Below are positions 23,701 through 35,310 of a stretch of DNA of 64,000 nt, one piece after another (position 1 is the first letter of the stretch; each line of letters begins with the position of its first letter). The DNA is from Phanerochaete sordida. Its lineage: Eukaryota; Basidiomycota; Agaricomycetes; Polyporales; Phanerochaetaceae. Under the pieces are notes generated by a model, which was not told the DNA's origin, searched no databases, and worked only from the letters and a program-made list of their open reading frames with translations. The DNA is taken from contig BPQB01000109.1 in assembly GCA_019973155.2 (NCBI GenBank), forward strand, positions 1-64,000, read 5' to 3'. A program made the translations under genes and the position numbers.

Positions 23701-26700
23701 CAGAGTAGGTGATTAGCTCTTGCCTGAGAGCGGTGTCCCAGTACGCGGTGAATTCGCTGATCAAGTCTTGCTCAGCAGCATCCTTACTGCGCACAGTCTG
23801 CTTCAGGAATTCAACCAAACCTGCAGGCGAATCATTAGTTGATACTCCAAGTTTGTATCTCAATCGTTCTTACCTGGCCTCGCCGACGCTGGTAAAGCAG
23901 AGCGGAAGATACGCTGAACGCCAGGAAGCTTAAAGAGGAACTGAAGGACATCCAAAAGAGCCGAATTGTTGAAGTACATGATCTTTTGTACGCATTCACT
24001 CAGGAGGTGAAGCAGATCGCCAGCATCGGAAGGCTCTGTTGAGACAAGCCGGTGGTCCACCAGTCGGAGTGCCCACTTAGCATCGACTGTGTTTGCGCCT
24101 GGTAGTGCTTGAACGAGTGCACTCCTCGAGGGAGGCGACGCAAGTGTCGCGATGTCTGCGTGCATAAATAGTGTCGTGAAGTCACACCTGGTAAGATGGT
24201 CGTAAGTAAAACTCTGGAAATATAGCGAAATCCTGGCGTACTGCAAGTTGGAAAGCCTTGACGCCAGGTCTTCGGATCCCCAGACCACGCCTTGGGCAGG
24301 GAACACGAAATCGACGAAAGCTGCTGCGGCAGGTTTGTGCAGTTCTTCGAGGGTAGACAGCAGCGCGTTGAACTGCTCGCCCGACGTGGGCATGTGCATA
24401 AACCTGTACAGGTCGACCGCCTCAAATGCAGCTTCTTCGTGCAACTCGGCCGAATCTGCGAATATAATCAGCCCCTGCGCAAAGCCAACATGAAGCAACT
24501 TACCACCGACGAGTTCGCGGAGCCCACTCAACAGCTCTTCGAGGTCAGCGCCGTCCGCTTCCATGGCTTCGTGCACCGCAGGGGTCGTGAGTTGCTTGCG
24601 AGTGGCCTTCAGAAGTTCACATTCACTGCACACAGCCGTGCGCACGCTCTCGCCATAGTGCGCTTCATCAAGACTGAGCGCGTCCAGCCGCTTCGCAATC
24701 GCATCCACGACCCCGAGATCCGCGACTTTACTCGCGAGGCCCGTCGCGAGCTTGCGCACGAAGGACACAATCGCAAGCGCGTCCGACGGGGAGACGTGGT
24801 TCCCATTCACCTTCGCTGAGACCTGTTCGAGGACCGTGACGAGCATCGGGCTCGGCAGCTGCGCGGGGTCCTGAGCAGCAGAAACGTTACTGTCGACGGC
24901 CATCGCGTCCGCGTCCGTAGGTGCGCAGAGCGCCTGCAGCTCCTCGAGGTAGCGATACGGCGTGCGGATGCAGCGCTGGAGGCAATCGTCGAGGAGTGCG
25001 AGGACGGCGGCGCCCTCGTCCGTGAGTGGCGTACCGTCCGGCGCGGCGGCACCGGCAAAGCGTCGCGTACGTGGCAGCGCGCGCAACCAGAGGTCGACTT
25101 CCTCTGGGTCGTGCTGGAAGGCGGCCGTCGTCGAGAGAGTCTGGCGCAGCAGGTTGGCAACGGCGGACTTCATGGGACGCTGCGACGTATGGATGTATAG
25201 GCGGAGCAGGATGCTGAGGTTTCCGCGGGAGCCTGAGAGCTGTTGGTCAATACGAAGGCTTGGACCTGCATATATGCGGCGCACCTGTCTTTCCAGACCA
25301 CGAGAAATCTTCGCTCTCTCGCAGCAATCTCAGGATATGCAGCTGCCTCATCGCGACGAGTCCAGGATGCGGTGCGACGGCGCCTTCGTCCAGTGCCTCG
25401 CTCTCTTGGATTCCTTGCAGCAGTTTTGCAACATCAAACCGCGTCTCCGCAACAAGACTCGGTAGATGCTCATGATAGAGCCACAACAGCCGCTGCGCGC
25501 TCTCCGCGAGCAGCGCGGCCTTCGTGACCGCGCCCTGCTCCTTCGCCGCTTGCAGTTCCGTTGTCTTCTGCTGGCCGAACGCGACGACGACCTGGAAGTC
25601 GGGCACGCGCCGCGCGGCCTCGCGCTCCACCTCGCGCAGACGGCGGCTCCACTGGCCCTCGTCCTCGTCCTCCTCGAGCGCTGCAGCGGCGTCACGCAGA
25701 CTCGCGACGACGGCGCCGAACTTCGTGAGGGCCTTCGCGAGCGCGAGCGCAGCGCAATGCTGCACGAGCGGCACGGCGGCCTGCAGTCCACGCGAGAGGT
25801 GCGCCTTGATGTTGACGGACGGGAGCACGTTCTCGAGGATCGTCGAGAGTGCAGGAGGGGCGGGTCGGTAGAGATCGCTACCAGGCATGATGAACGACGC
25901 ATGGGGTACGGGTTGCGAGATGACGAGCCCGAAGAACGCGATGTTCGCAATCCATTTTGAAGAGAGGCGCGGCTCGAGGGTGAGCGCGGCGGCGTGCCAG
26001 TAGCTACACCGCGGTTGGCGTGAGTATATGCGTGACGTATGTATTCGAATGACGTACCCGGAGACCAACTCGGGGCATGCCGCAAGAATTCGTAGGGCCA
26101 GCTCCTGCTGTCTCGCGTCTTCGTTGACCTTCAGCGTCTTCAAAATACCAGCCAAAATCTTGTTGTAGATCTTGACATTCTGACGCCGCCCACCCTCCTC
26201 TTCTGCCTCTACGACAGGCTGGTCCTCATCTTCGCGCGGATACCAGCCTCTATCCTTGAAGCAGATTCCGGTGCCTGGACGCGTACATATTGCGAGGAGG
26301 AAGTGATGCGCGATATCGGCTGGGACGGATTCCTGGTCCTCGCCCTCCGGAACGTTCCGGTCATACAGTCTGAGGATCTTTCCATGTCATCAGCACAGTC
26401 GAGTCGACGGTAAAGGGCGCCTTACCTGCTGTACTGTCTGCTCATTGAACAGGTTTATTTTGGCAGTGCGCTTGATCTTTGGGTCGCACCAGATGCCCGT
26501 CCAACAGCATTCTAGCACGCGCCGCACAACTGTATGCGCATCCTGAGGAAGGCCTTTGAAGACACCGCTCAGAGCGTCGCGTCGCTGGTCGAGGAAAGCC
26601 GCTTTCACAGCAGTAGATGTCGTAGAGTTGACGAACGATAGCAGGAATAGCACGTATAGCGTCCGAATGTCTGCAGAAGAGCGGTGAGCGTTTCATATTG

Positions 26701-27495
26701 GCAAGAACGGCGACAGAACCGTACCTGGTCTAGCCAGAACGTCGACATCATCATCGCCCTTGCTTCTGCGGCGCATGTGCAAGAGTTTTGGTAACGTCTG
26801 CGAGATTGAGCATACAGACGTCACGGAACAGCCTATTCAGGCTTACCTTGAGCTCCCAAGGGAACACATCCAGTACTGCTCTGCGCTCCCGCCCTCCGGC
26901 AAATGCGGAAAGGTTGTTGTATAGCTTCAGAGTCACTAGGAGCAGCTCATTATGTGTGGTGGACAGGTAGGAATTGAGCTTCGACGACCATTGGGGAGAT
27001 AGAATTGTCCTAATGATTGTGCTTGCATAGGTGTGGTACGTGTAGTGCGTGGAAAGAAGGGCAATAACTGAGGACAGGACGGAGAGAACGAGCGAGAGCT
27101 GCGCGACTTGTCTCTGCATCCCAGACATGAGGATGCCGTGTACGCCCGAGAACATAGTCACGCACCGTGTTCGTCCTATCCCAAAGCTCAAATACATCCT
27201 GCACCCCGGGGTCTGTGTCCAGCCATGACTTTACGAGCAGCAGTCGTTCATCGTCCGCACGGAAAGCATCTTCGCTTGGTTTTATAGTGAGCTGATTGCG
27301 CAGGGCGGTTAGAGCTAGAGCCTTGTCAGCGAACAGGGTCTATTCAGTGCATACTCGCTACGCACCTTCGATGAGGGTAGCCTCATTCTGGTTCCTCAAG
27401 CTTTGTCGCACGTCCGCGGCTTTGAGGAACTTGTAGCCCTGCTTTGAGCTCTGGCCTGGTTTTGGCTCCTGTAACGGCTTCTGAAGAGGTGGCAT
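20757..27495 (-). CDS. URB1: URB1/NPA1-like nucleolar pre-ribosome-associated protein
   Basis: URB1 (Npa1) is a very large nucleolar protein needed for early 60S pre-ribosome assembly. The ATG at 27495 opens exon 1 (QPL-rich start, then KFLKAADVRQSLRNQNEATL). Exon 2 has ALTALRNQLTIKPSEDAFRA and VQDVFELWDRTN. A third block has NELLLVTLKLYNNLSAFAGG and FPWELKVSLNRLFRDV, the Npa1 N-terminal domain. Many further exons follow through 26653-20757. The C-terminal domain is clear: AGDQWKKERTWIVRFLAEGM and RQEWRVLKRRHTWDLLATMF. The translation ends REVVRNLSS, stop at 20757. The exon total suggests roughly 1,900 aa, normal for the family. Composition is helical-repeat-like throughout. Introns are short; I did not fix every border, and none of the exons I read shows a lesion. 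Confidence 0.9.
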
Positions 27496-29279
27496 AACCT
27501 CGCTCGAGCGACTTCTTTGGAAGCCAGAGAGGTGTGATAATGGCCGAAAGCAAGTTCTCGAGACTGAAGCAGGCGAGCACGAAATTATTGGCGCGCATCG
27601 GGCGTACCAAAAGCGGGAGGAGGGCGCATCAAACTAATAGACGCTCTCAATTCCCCGAGCTTCTCCCAGCCTCTCGCTCTCAACGTTCACTTCGTCCAAC
27701 ATGACCAACATCGCACATTTTTTATTTTCGCTCTCTGTTGCACTCCGATAAAATTTACGCTTGCTCTCTGCTTTGGATTGGAATATCTCGATGTTGCCAG
27801 TGATTTAGACTGGTCCAGCCCTCGGGAGGACGTGGTTGGGATAGTACTAAATCCTCGTGCGTACTCCCGGTCTGACCTTCCATGAATGCCTTCGCAGTCG
27901 AGCAGATCTCCAGTCGGCGTACACGATTCGGCCAGATTCCTAGCCGAGGCTGCCAAGACAGTCAGCATGCGACTTGGCCCAACTCGACCGTTATGGGAAC
28001 GACCAGACTTATCGGCGGCCTGCATCTGGTGTCGCCCCGTTCCGCGCAGCGCGGGGATACAGCCACTGCTATCTCCGCGTATAAGGCCCCTGCCGGGCAT
28101 CCAACATCGAGCGGTGCATCCGGCGCGCTGCAGGGGCACACAGGTAGCCTCGTGCGCAGCACCGAAGACAACGGCGTCCGCGCCTTCTCTACCACCGGGA
28201 TTGCTCCTCCCTGCCCACTTGTCACGCCACGATCACTTTGCTTGCGGTTTCTGGCAGGATCTACGCCCAAGATACCCCCAAACGCTGCAGATAGCACTTT
28301 TCAACGGCGTCCGCAGGCTAACGCTCGGAATCCGAGTCGGACGAGGGCAACGTTGGCCAAGCATCCATCTCGCCGTCCCATGACCTGTCCGTAATTTCTA
28401 GGTTCAGCTGGCTAGTATTCGGAATTGCGTGCGATCCGCTGGAGACAGGACCGCAGCAGAACGAGGTTGCCGTGTGGCGCTATTCGGAATTCAGCGCACA
28501 GGCCAGCCCGCCCGTGTCAATCAAACTACTCGCCAGACATCCCGCCGAGGCCAACACGATAGCTGGTGGGACCCGAGGCGATACGCGCAGGCCTCGCAGA
28601 GACGACCCCTTGGTGCGCCTGGAATGAAACCCTCGGTGGCTGTGTAAGTGGCGCCGAATGCGGAAGCCAGTGGATTGTATGTCGAAGGAGTGGCTGCGGA
28701 TCCAGGCATGTGTAGCTGTTCCCACGCGGGGGCACATGTCTCCTCAGAAGGACCTCTCGTGGCCGAGGCATTTCTTCAATATGCCTCGCGATGCATCAGC
28801 TGTGGAATTAGACTGGCTATACCGCGTTCTCATGGTTGACTTCGCCAGACGTAACGTGAGAGGCAAGGCCAATTCTGACGACGGGACATTACAGCCCGCT
28901 TCTCACTCGCGGTCCAATCATACGGTACGTTCCAATAATTCGGAATTTTCAGAGACTGACTACTGGCTGCGCAGGGCCATGACATAGCAGCAGTCGACCC
29001 CGTGGGTACCACTCCCTGATCGCCCGGGGTTGCCGTTTGTTTCAAACGTGAGAAAACGAGGCCTCCGTCCAGTCTGAACCATGGCGATTTCGATCGCGCG
29101 CATGACAAACTGGCGACGGTGGGGCCGTGCGTGAGTGCTGCTCACACTGCTGGCACATACACTTGTTACCCGATGCAGTAGCTCCGAGGGTCCTCGCAGC
29201 ACTCGCAGCCCTTTCGATCGCACGATAGCGTTGCACCGCTCGCGTACCCGTGGGTATGAGGGCAACCATATTTGACGCA
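27496..29279. other. Unassigned 1.8-kb region upstream of URB1
   Basis: No recognisable gene. Plus-strand open frames at 27882-28394 and 28658-28987 have no known motif; the latter contains MPRDASAVELDWLYRVLMVD, which could be one exon of an unknown gene. TATTCGGAATT recurs near 28420, 28480 and (shorter) 28937. The region includes the URB1 promoter (minus) and the cupredoxin promoter (plus). Confidence 0.3.
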
Positions 29280-29287
29280 TATATAAG
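29280..29287 (+). promoter_or_regulatory. TATA box of cupredoxin gene
   Basis: TATATAAG lies about 86 bp upstream of the ATG at 29373. Position and sequence fit a fungal core promoter. Confidence 0.6.
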
Positions 29288-29372
29288 CGGTCGAGCGAGC
29301 TGCCAACCTTCTCCCCAGGCGTCCTGACCCTACCGCAACCCCCACTCCGCCATACCCGCGCTGCCCACAAAA

Positions 29373-30306
29373 ATGCGCACTGCAGCATCCGTTGCCGTTC
29401 TCCTGTCCGCTGCCGCTGCAGCTGTCGCCCAGAATGTGGTGACGGTACGTCGTTCGCGTCGCGCTGCATCGATCGTCATGGACTCACTCGTCCCCGCAGA
29501 TCCAAGTCGGTGCTGAGATGTCCTCGCCTGGCGGTATCTTCCAGTTCATACCGTCAAACGTCACCGCGAGCAACGGCACGGTCGTCAACTTCGTCTGGAT
29601 GGGCTCTCCGGGCAACCATACCGTCACGCAGTCGACAGCCGACTCGCCGTGCCAGCCGATGTCGAGCGGTTTCGACTCTGGCTTCCTCTTCATCCCCGCG
29701 AACACCACGTCGGGCTTCCCCGAGTGGAACCTCACCATCACCGACGATACCACGCGTAAGTCGCCTTCGCATATTCTGTACATCCGCACTCTCAACTGTA
29801 TCGCCAGCCATCTACTTCTACTGCGCGCAGCTTGTGCCCGCGCCGCACTGCAGCACCTACGGCATGGTCGGGTACGTCCCTCCCGCCGCCCGCGCCCTGC
29901 CCACGTCTGACCGCAGCGCAGCTCGATCAACGCGCCCGTGAACGGGCCCGGCTCGTGGGAGGACGTCTGGACGACCGCGACGACGAACGACACCTCGACG
30001 ACGCCCGGCCAGCCCGGGCCCGGCAACGCGCTCACCGGCGTCGGCGTGAACGTCACCGCGGCCCCCGGGCCCGTCGGGACCGACACCGCCGGCATCCAGG
30101 GCTTCGACCTCCCCGGCTCGACGACCGCAGGCGCGCCCGCGAGCAGCACCTCGGGCGCAGCGTCCTCGGGCTCGAGCGCCGCAAGCACTGGCGGTAGCGG
30201 CTCTGCTGCGCCGTCGCCGACCGGCGGCTCTAGCGGCGCGATGGCGAACGCTGTCAGCGGTGCTGCGCTTGTTGCCTCGATGTTCCTCGGCACGCTTCTG
30301 CTCTGA
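29373..30306 (+). CDS. Secreted GPI-anchored cupredoxin-like protein
   Basis: Exons 29373-29444, 29500-29755, 29808-29871 and 29922-30306 give 258 aa. A signal peptide is evident (residues 1-19, Ala/Val/Leu-rich, ending AAVAQ). The cupredoxin fold follows with a complete type-1 copper ligand set: His in GNHTVTQS, Cys in FYCAQ, His in PAPHC and Met in YGMVG. Next is a Ser/Thr/Gly/Ala-rich linker of about 80 residues, likely O-glycosylated. The protein ends in a hydrophobic tail (ALVASMFLGTLLL) typical of a GPI-attachment signal. Several N-x-S/T sequons are present. Members of this fungal group are cell-surface blue-copper-like proteins of unsettled role, possibly in extracellular copper or redox chemistry. 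The splice sites are canonical and the reading is consistent. Confidence 0.92.
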
Positions 30307-31420
30307 GGTGGTGAATGTTGGGACTTTGCGCTAATATTGTCGTTATGAACTTCTCCTGGAGTCTGACGGACGTTTGGAGTAATCCTTGTATGTATGTACC
30401 CTGTTCAGTAGACATGCTACCCGTACCTTGGATACCAGCACTCGATACCGCCTGCATCTCTCTGCGGTCTTGAGTCTGAACCTTGTGTGAAGTTGGTATG
30501 TGCTAAATCACGTGCCTCTTATTTGGGGACACCGCGCACAGCGCCGTGGCATCTACTCTCACCCTCAACCTCGACGAAGTATAATCTATCACTCTTCTTG
30601 CTTCCCATCGTCTCTTGGATACCAGTCGTCCGACAGCTGACCTTGCGCAGGCGTTCCGTCGTAGCTCCAGCGGGCCTGCTGGACAGATGGCGCAGCAATG
30701 CTCGACCTGCGTTCGCGAGATGATTAGCTCCTTCATCGCAAGTCTTCGCGGGTAAAGGTAAGTTCCAGATGCCGTCACGCCGCTGTTCAATGCCTCACTG
30801 CCTCTTGATATAGGTGACTCTGCTCTCACGCGCACACAGCGTTGATCTTCTGGCGTGCCGGCTCAGAAGCGCGATGCTGGCCAATGTCCGCGTGGCCGGA
30901 GGAAACGTGAAAAGCGCACGCGGCGACTCCGAGAAAAATGAGTCTACGAGTCTGGCGCGCTCCCGGTTGGACGCGAGGGCGTCGTCAAAGAAGTTCGAGT
31001 GCAGAGCCTGTGTGGCCATGGTCGCGTCTCCGGGGCCCGTGCGTGGAACGCTGGCGCAAGACCCACCAGCTTGTTTCCAGAACGTTGCTGGTGACCGGCG
31101 GCTGTGGGAAGAGCTATTACGGGCCCCGCTATGCCGTCGCCCATCGCTCTCCAGGTCAGCAAGGCAGCCCCAGGTACAGACGGCATCTGCATCTTTGCCT
31201 GCGAACGACGGCCAGTCCCATCGCTCAGAAGTAACGTTAGCACTAACTGCTAGCAGGCAAGCGGGGCTTGCTCCACGCAAATGCGGACGCATGTGGGTAA
31301 GGGTGCCTATATACATGCACAGGCGTCATAAGAACAAGCTTCTCCGTAGCTGCGATCGCTTCCATCTCTTCGGAGGTCAGCCGGGACGGATCGCTCGTAG
31401 ATCGATTCGTCTGCGCCCTG
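30307..31420. other. Upstream part of DUF6534 duplication unit 1
   Basis: No firm gene. The stretch from about 30490 onward resembles 34430-35310 upstream of DUF6534 gene 2: shared words include GATGCCGTCAC, CTTGATATA, CTGGTGACCGGCGGCTGTG and, near the gene, CATAAGAACAAGCTTCT. The open frame 30814-31545 is not preserved in the second copy, so it is probably not coding. Confidence 0.4.
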
Positions 31421-31428
31421 CATATAAG
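31421..31428 (+). promoter_or_regulatory. TATA box of DUF6534 gene 1
   Basis: CATATAAG, 53 bp before the ATG; the same motif and spacing occur in gene 2 (35259-35266), supporting function. Confidence 0.6.
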
Positions 31429-31473
31429 CCACGCCTGGACGAGGCGACATTGCCCCCACTACCCTGGCCGACT

Positions 31474-33622
31474 ATGCAGTTCGGCAGTACCCTGGGCGCG
31501 ACCCTCATATCTGGAGCTATTGTCGCGATGTACGTGCAGTGGTAGCTCTCTCGATATCGTATTGAGTTTTTATCTTCTCGTAGATTGTACGGCACGTTAA
31601 ACGTGCAATGCTACAGCTTTTACCACCACTATGGGCTGCAATCCAAATTCTTAATTTCCATTGTACGTGCTTTAATCATCGCGTGGGGCTTCAACCCTGA
31701 CAGTATGTCACTGTATATGATAGGTCTGCCTATTGTGGTACGCTCTCGGCATCGGTCCCCTGGCATCCCGGAATTCAACCGTGATTCTCGTAGGATCCTC
31801 TGCACCCTCCATCTCGTCTTTACAGAGATCAATATGTACTTGTACGTCTTGTCTATTTAATTATGCTCTGTTGACTCATCGCATTGCTGACTCTGCTGAC
31901 TATGTTGCCTCCCACAGCATATTCGTTTCTAACTTCGGCAATGTCGATGTATCAAAATCATTTTGGTATGGACGCGGTCTATCTTTCCGAACGCCTCGAT
32001 TACTGATCAAGTGGCGTCACAGGCCTGTGTCGGTGAGCGATATAATCGAAATGGTGCATGCCCTGGCCGAGGCGTCTGATATCATTGTTAGGCAAGCGAC
32101 GCAGTTACGGTACGTCTGCCAGCCTGGCCACGGATTACAACACTCTGCGAATTATTCATCGCCTGGCAGGTGATCACAGCGCTGGTGGTGCAATGGTGAG
32201 CACACTGTATCTGGTACGAACATCGCTTATCCTCTACTCAGCTGGTACTGCAACCGTGTGTGGATATGTACGCTCCAGGCCCGGATTGAACATTTCCTGG
32301 TTGCTCACTGCTACTGTTTAGTAAGCAACGAAAATAAGACGTTGACATACATACCGGTCGGTAAACAGTTTTTCTATCCTTTCCACCTTCTCTTATCTTA
32401 GCATGGTGAGCGCAGATATCTATGATTATCGTGTCATTTGGTATGTGTTGTGGCTTCAAGAAGCGAAGTCCGAGAGTCATCGCTGAACTTTGGGCATATT
32501 AGGGTTCGGCGCAGGTACGATTGCGGTATCGAGACTTTGTGTGCGTTACTCATTGTTGTTCTGTGTCGCAGCCACTTGTGCGGAAATGTAGGCATTCCCA
32601 GCCATTTATTTAAATACGTAAGCTTACCTGTAGCCTCTAGAATCTCCAAACACGGAAGCATTGATGAGTTCCATGCCATCGAGGTGCGTAATAATATTTT
32701 AGGCTGCTAGGACAGGCTCACAGTCCACGCAACTAGTGGGTACCTCTGGTCACGGTGGCATCTATGTCAGCAGCAGACGTGTACATAGCGATGGCACTGT
32801 GCTATTTGCTGTACAAGCATCGCAAGCATGTTCTTCCGCGGTGTGTTCCGAGAACCGCGGATTTGGATATTTATCTGCTCACATCTCGGATCTCGTAGGA
32901 CCTCGTCAGTCTTGAACACTGTCATGATCTACACAGTATCTACCGGATTATTGACAAGGTGTGTTAACCACCTTTTTATTCACTGGGTGGAGAGCTCATC
33001 GCGCGATCCAGCGCAGTCTCTGTGTCATTTATTGTAGCGGTATGTTTTCGTAGTCATCATGCAGTCTTCTTGTGCTTATCGCGTCGTCGCTCCAAGCTCC
33101 TGGCTCTGTCTGGAACCTGGGTATGGGTCGGAGGTCAGTCTCCAGCATTCTTTGGGGAAGTACAACTGATACTATATCACACAGAATATACCTTATTCTG
33201 CGGACGTACGTTCAGCTCCGCTAATGCAGCTTGAGTTTTATATCTGACTTTTTCAGTCTACTGCAACTCGCTCTTGGCTTGGTGCGTCCCCAAGATGGCG
33301 TCAAACTGCGGTTTCCTGACGCATCGACGTAAAACGCTTCCTAGGATTAACGCAAGAGATTATCTTCGGGAAAGACTGGATCTCACTCTGAATACATCCG
33401 CAGCTCGGCCAGGAGTGCCTCTGAGCAGCGTGAGATTTGCAGGTGCTGGGCCGCATACCTTCGACACGGTGCGTCTTCTCCATGCTTATTCGGTCAGCAT
33501 AGCTTCTCACACTCTCCTATCTCAGTCTGAAACCGCATACAGCTCAAATAATCAGTCAATTAGCTGTAGCGGTAGCGAAGGACAACGCGATGGGTGGAAA
33601 TCCATGGCAGAAATTGTCTTGA
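31474..33622 (+). CDS. DUF6534-family membrane protein, gene 1
   Basis: DUF6534 proteins are seven-helix integral membrane proteins of unknown function, expanded in Agaricomycetes. Exon 1 (31474-31529) encodes MQFGSTLGATLISGAIVA. Exon 2 (31584-31662) gives LYGTLNVQCYSFYHHYG. A 14-nt exon (31724-31737, VCLLW) is followed by an exon from 31794 with TLHLVFTEINMYL, then IFVSNFGNVDV. Later exons give TALVVQCWYCNRVWILS, then SAADVYIAMALCYLLYKHRK and TSSVLNTVMIYTVSTGLLTR, the family hallmark. Near the end are VYCNSLLAW and INARDYLRERLDLTL. The stop at 33622 assumes a last intron after FDT. Every exon I traced joins in frame, so the gene seems intact, but a few junctions in 32400-33200 are unresolved. 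Likely plasma- or endomembrane-located. Confidence 0.75.
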
Positions 33623-35258
33623 GCGTGTAGAGATTGCAAGAATACTGTACTTTACTTTGCATAGGGCCATAAGCATTCCTATCGCCATCTGAAGCGTAGC
33701 TCGTGCGCAACATTATATGCGCGATACACGTATGCAGATTTCACTCCCTTGCGAAGGTTTCCCATCTCGTTGCAGTCATTATTCATGGACGCCCATCGTT
33801 CTCTTCAAAGCGCACAGCTGCTGCTAGGCTACGCGCGAAAACCTTGTACCCTTTCCTGACCATGCGGCCGCATACAAATGCACCAATCTGCACGTAGCAG
33901 ACTTCCACAGATAATCTAATAGCCATGCTGTGCGGCGGGCCCGTTCTTTCCTTCACAAGTTGTGCGCCCTTGTGCTCTGTTGGTACAACAGTCTGCATCT
34001 GCGCTTCATCTTCCCCTGATATCAATCTTCGAGGGTCCGAGGGATCACGACCTACGGCATGGGGCGACAGGCTGTGTGTGCTGGACCCTGGGCTCCGATC
34101 TAATCATCCAAGGCTCCATGGCACTCAGCGCAAAAAGGGGCCGTTTATACGTCACGGATCGCAGTTCTTGGATGTAGATCGTCGCACACTCCTGTGGATA
34201 CACTACAGGAAGTCGCCCAAGGTATTCGAAAGCGGCAGAGACTTTGCCGCTCGTACTAAAGGAGAGCTCGTTGAGCACTCTCGGCAGGCCAAGCCTAGAC
34301 GTTCGATATCGTGAAAGATAGCCACGTGAGTGTTGACCAAAAACCAGTACACGAACGCTGCAAAGGAACTACAGTAGGAGAATCGTGGTAAAATTGAAGG
34401 AGCAAAAACTCGCACACTTTTCTCTCGTGTCTTTAAAAAAGCGCTGTACTAAGTCACATGCCTCTCTTATGGTGGATGCGTCTCGCACACAAAAGGTCGT
34501 CTACCTTATCACCATCCTCTACCTCAATCCAGCTTTGAAGTAGTAATACAATCCAACAGTTTTCTTTCCTTCCACCGTACATCCCTGCATCTCTCTGGTA
34601 AGGTGAGTTCGAGATGCCGTCACTCCTCCTTCACATGTTCTTGATATAAATAGCCTTGCTCTCAGGTGCATCAAGAGTCTTTATATTCTGGTGTTCCGAC
34701 GCAAAACGCTGCGTTGGTCGTTGTTCGCGTGGGCGGAGGCAGCGCGGTGAGCAAAGCGACGTTCACTCCCGTAGAGTCAAGCTCGCCCAGAGACGGGCGC
34801 GCGGACGAGGTCAAACAAGTGCGAGGGCAGCGTGTGTTCACCATTGCGTGGTCATCGCCGCACCTCCGGACCCTCAGACCTCAGGGTCAATGGCTGGTGT
34901 ACGGCTTTCCAGCTTCTGTTCCTCAGAACAGTACTGGTGACCGGCGGCTGTGAGAAGAATTGATACCGCTGCCGCTTTGCCATTGCGATCCGCAGTTCAG
35001 TCTAGCGATGATGAACCAAAGGGTAGGTCGCACCTATGTCTCTGTCTGTGAATGTTCAGCGGTCTCAGATTGCCTAACAAGCACAATCACTGATGGAAGT
35101 AGCGCTTTCTTCACGCGAAAGAGGGCGCGTGCGAGTAACGGTACATACATGCACACGCAGGCGAGATAAGAACAAACTTCTGCGAGGTCGTGATCACTCA
35201 CATCTCTTCGTAGGTCATCCGAAGCGGATTGCTCAGAGATCGACTCGTCCGTACCCTG
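33623..35258. other. Spacer of the DUF6534 tandem array with duplicated block
   Basis: Contains a block at about 33709-34035 that resembles 37520-37838 downstream of gene 2 (shared CACAGATAATCT, GTGCGCCCTTGTG and GGCCCGTTCTTTC-like words). On the minus strand the two blocks encode partly similar peptides (IRG, CEGKNGP-like) but both carry stops, so it may be a relic gene or conserved noncoding DNA. The 34666-34953 plus frame (95 aa, ending STGDRRL) is open here but diverged at the equivalent place in unit 1. I leave it unannotated. Confidence 0.4.
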
Positions 35259-35266
35259 CATATAAG
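35259..35266 (+). promoter_or_regulatory. TATA box of DUF6534 gene 2
   Basis: CATATAAG, 52 bp before the ATG at 35311, conserved with gene 1. Confidence 0.6.
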
Positions 35267-35310
35267 TCGCGCTCAATCCAGGCAACGTTACTCGCACACC
35301 TTGGCCGGTC

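Noticed and set aside
30814..31545. 243-aa plus frame upstream of DUF6534 gene 1
   Set aside because: The matching duplicated DNA upstream of gene 2 does not keep the frame, and the end overlaps DUF6534 exon 1 in another frame.
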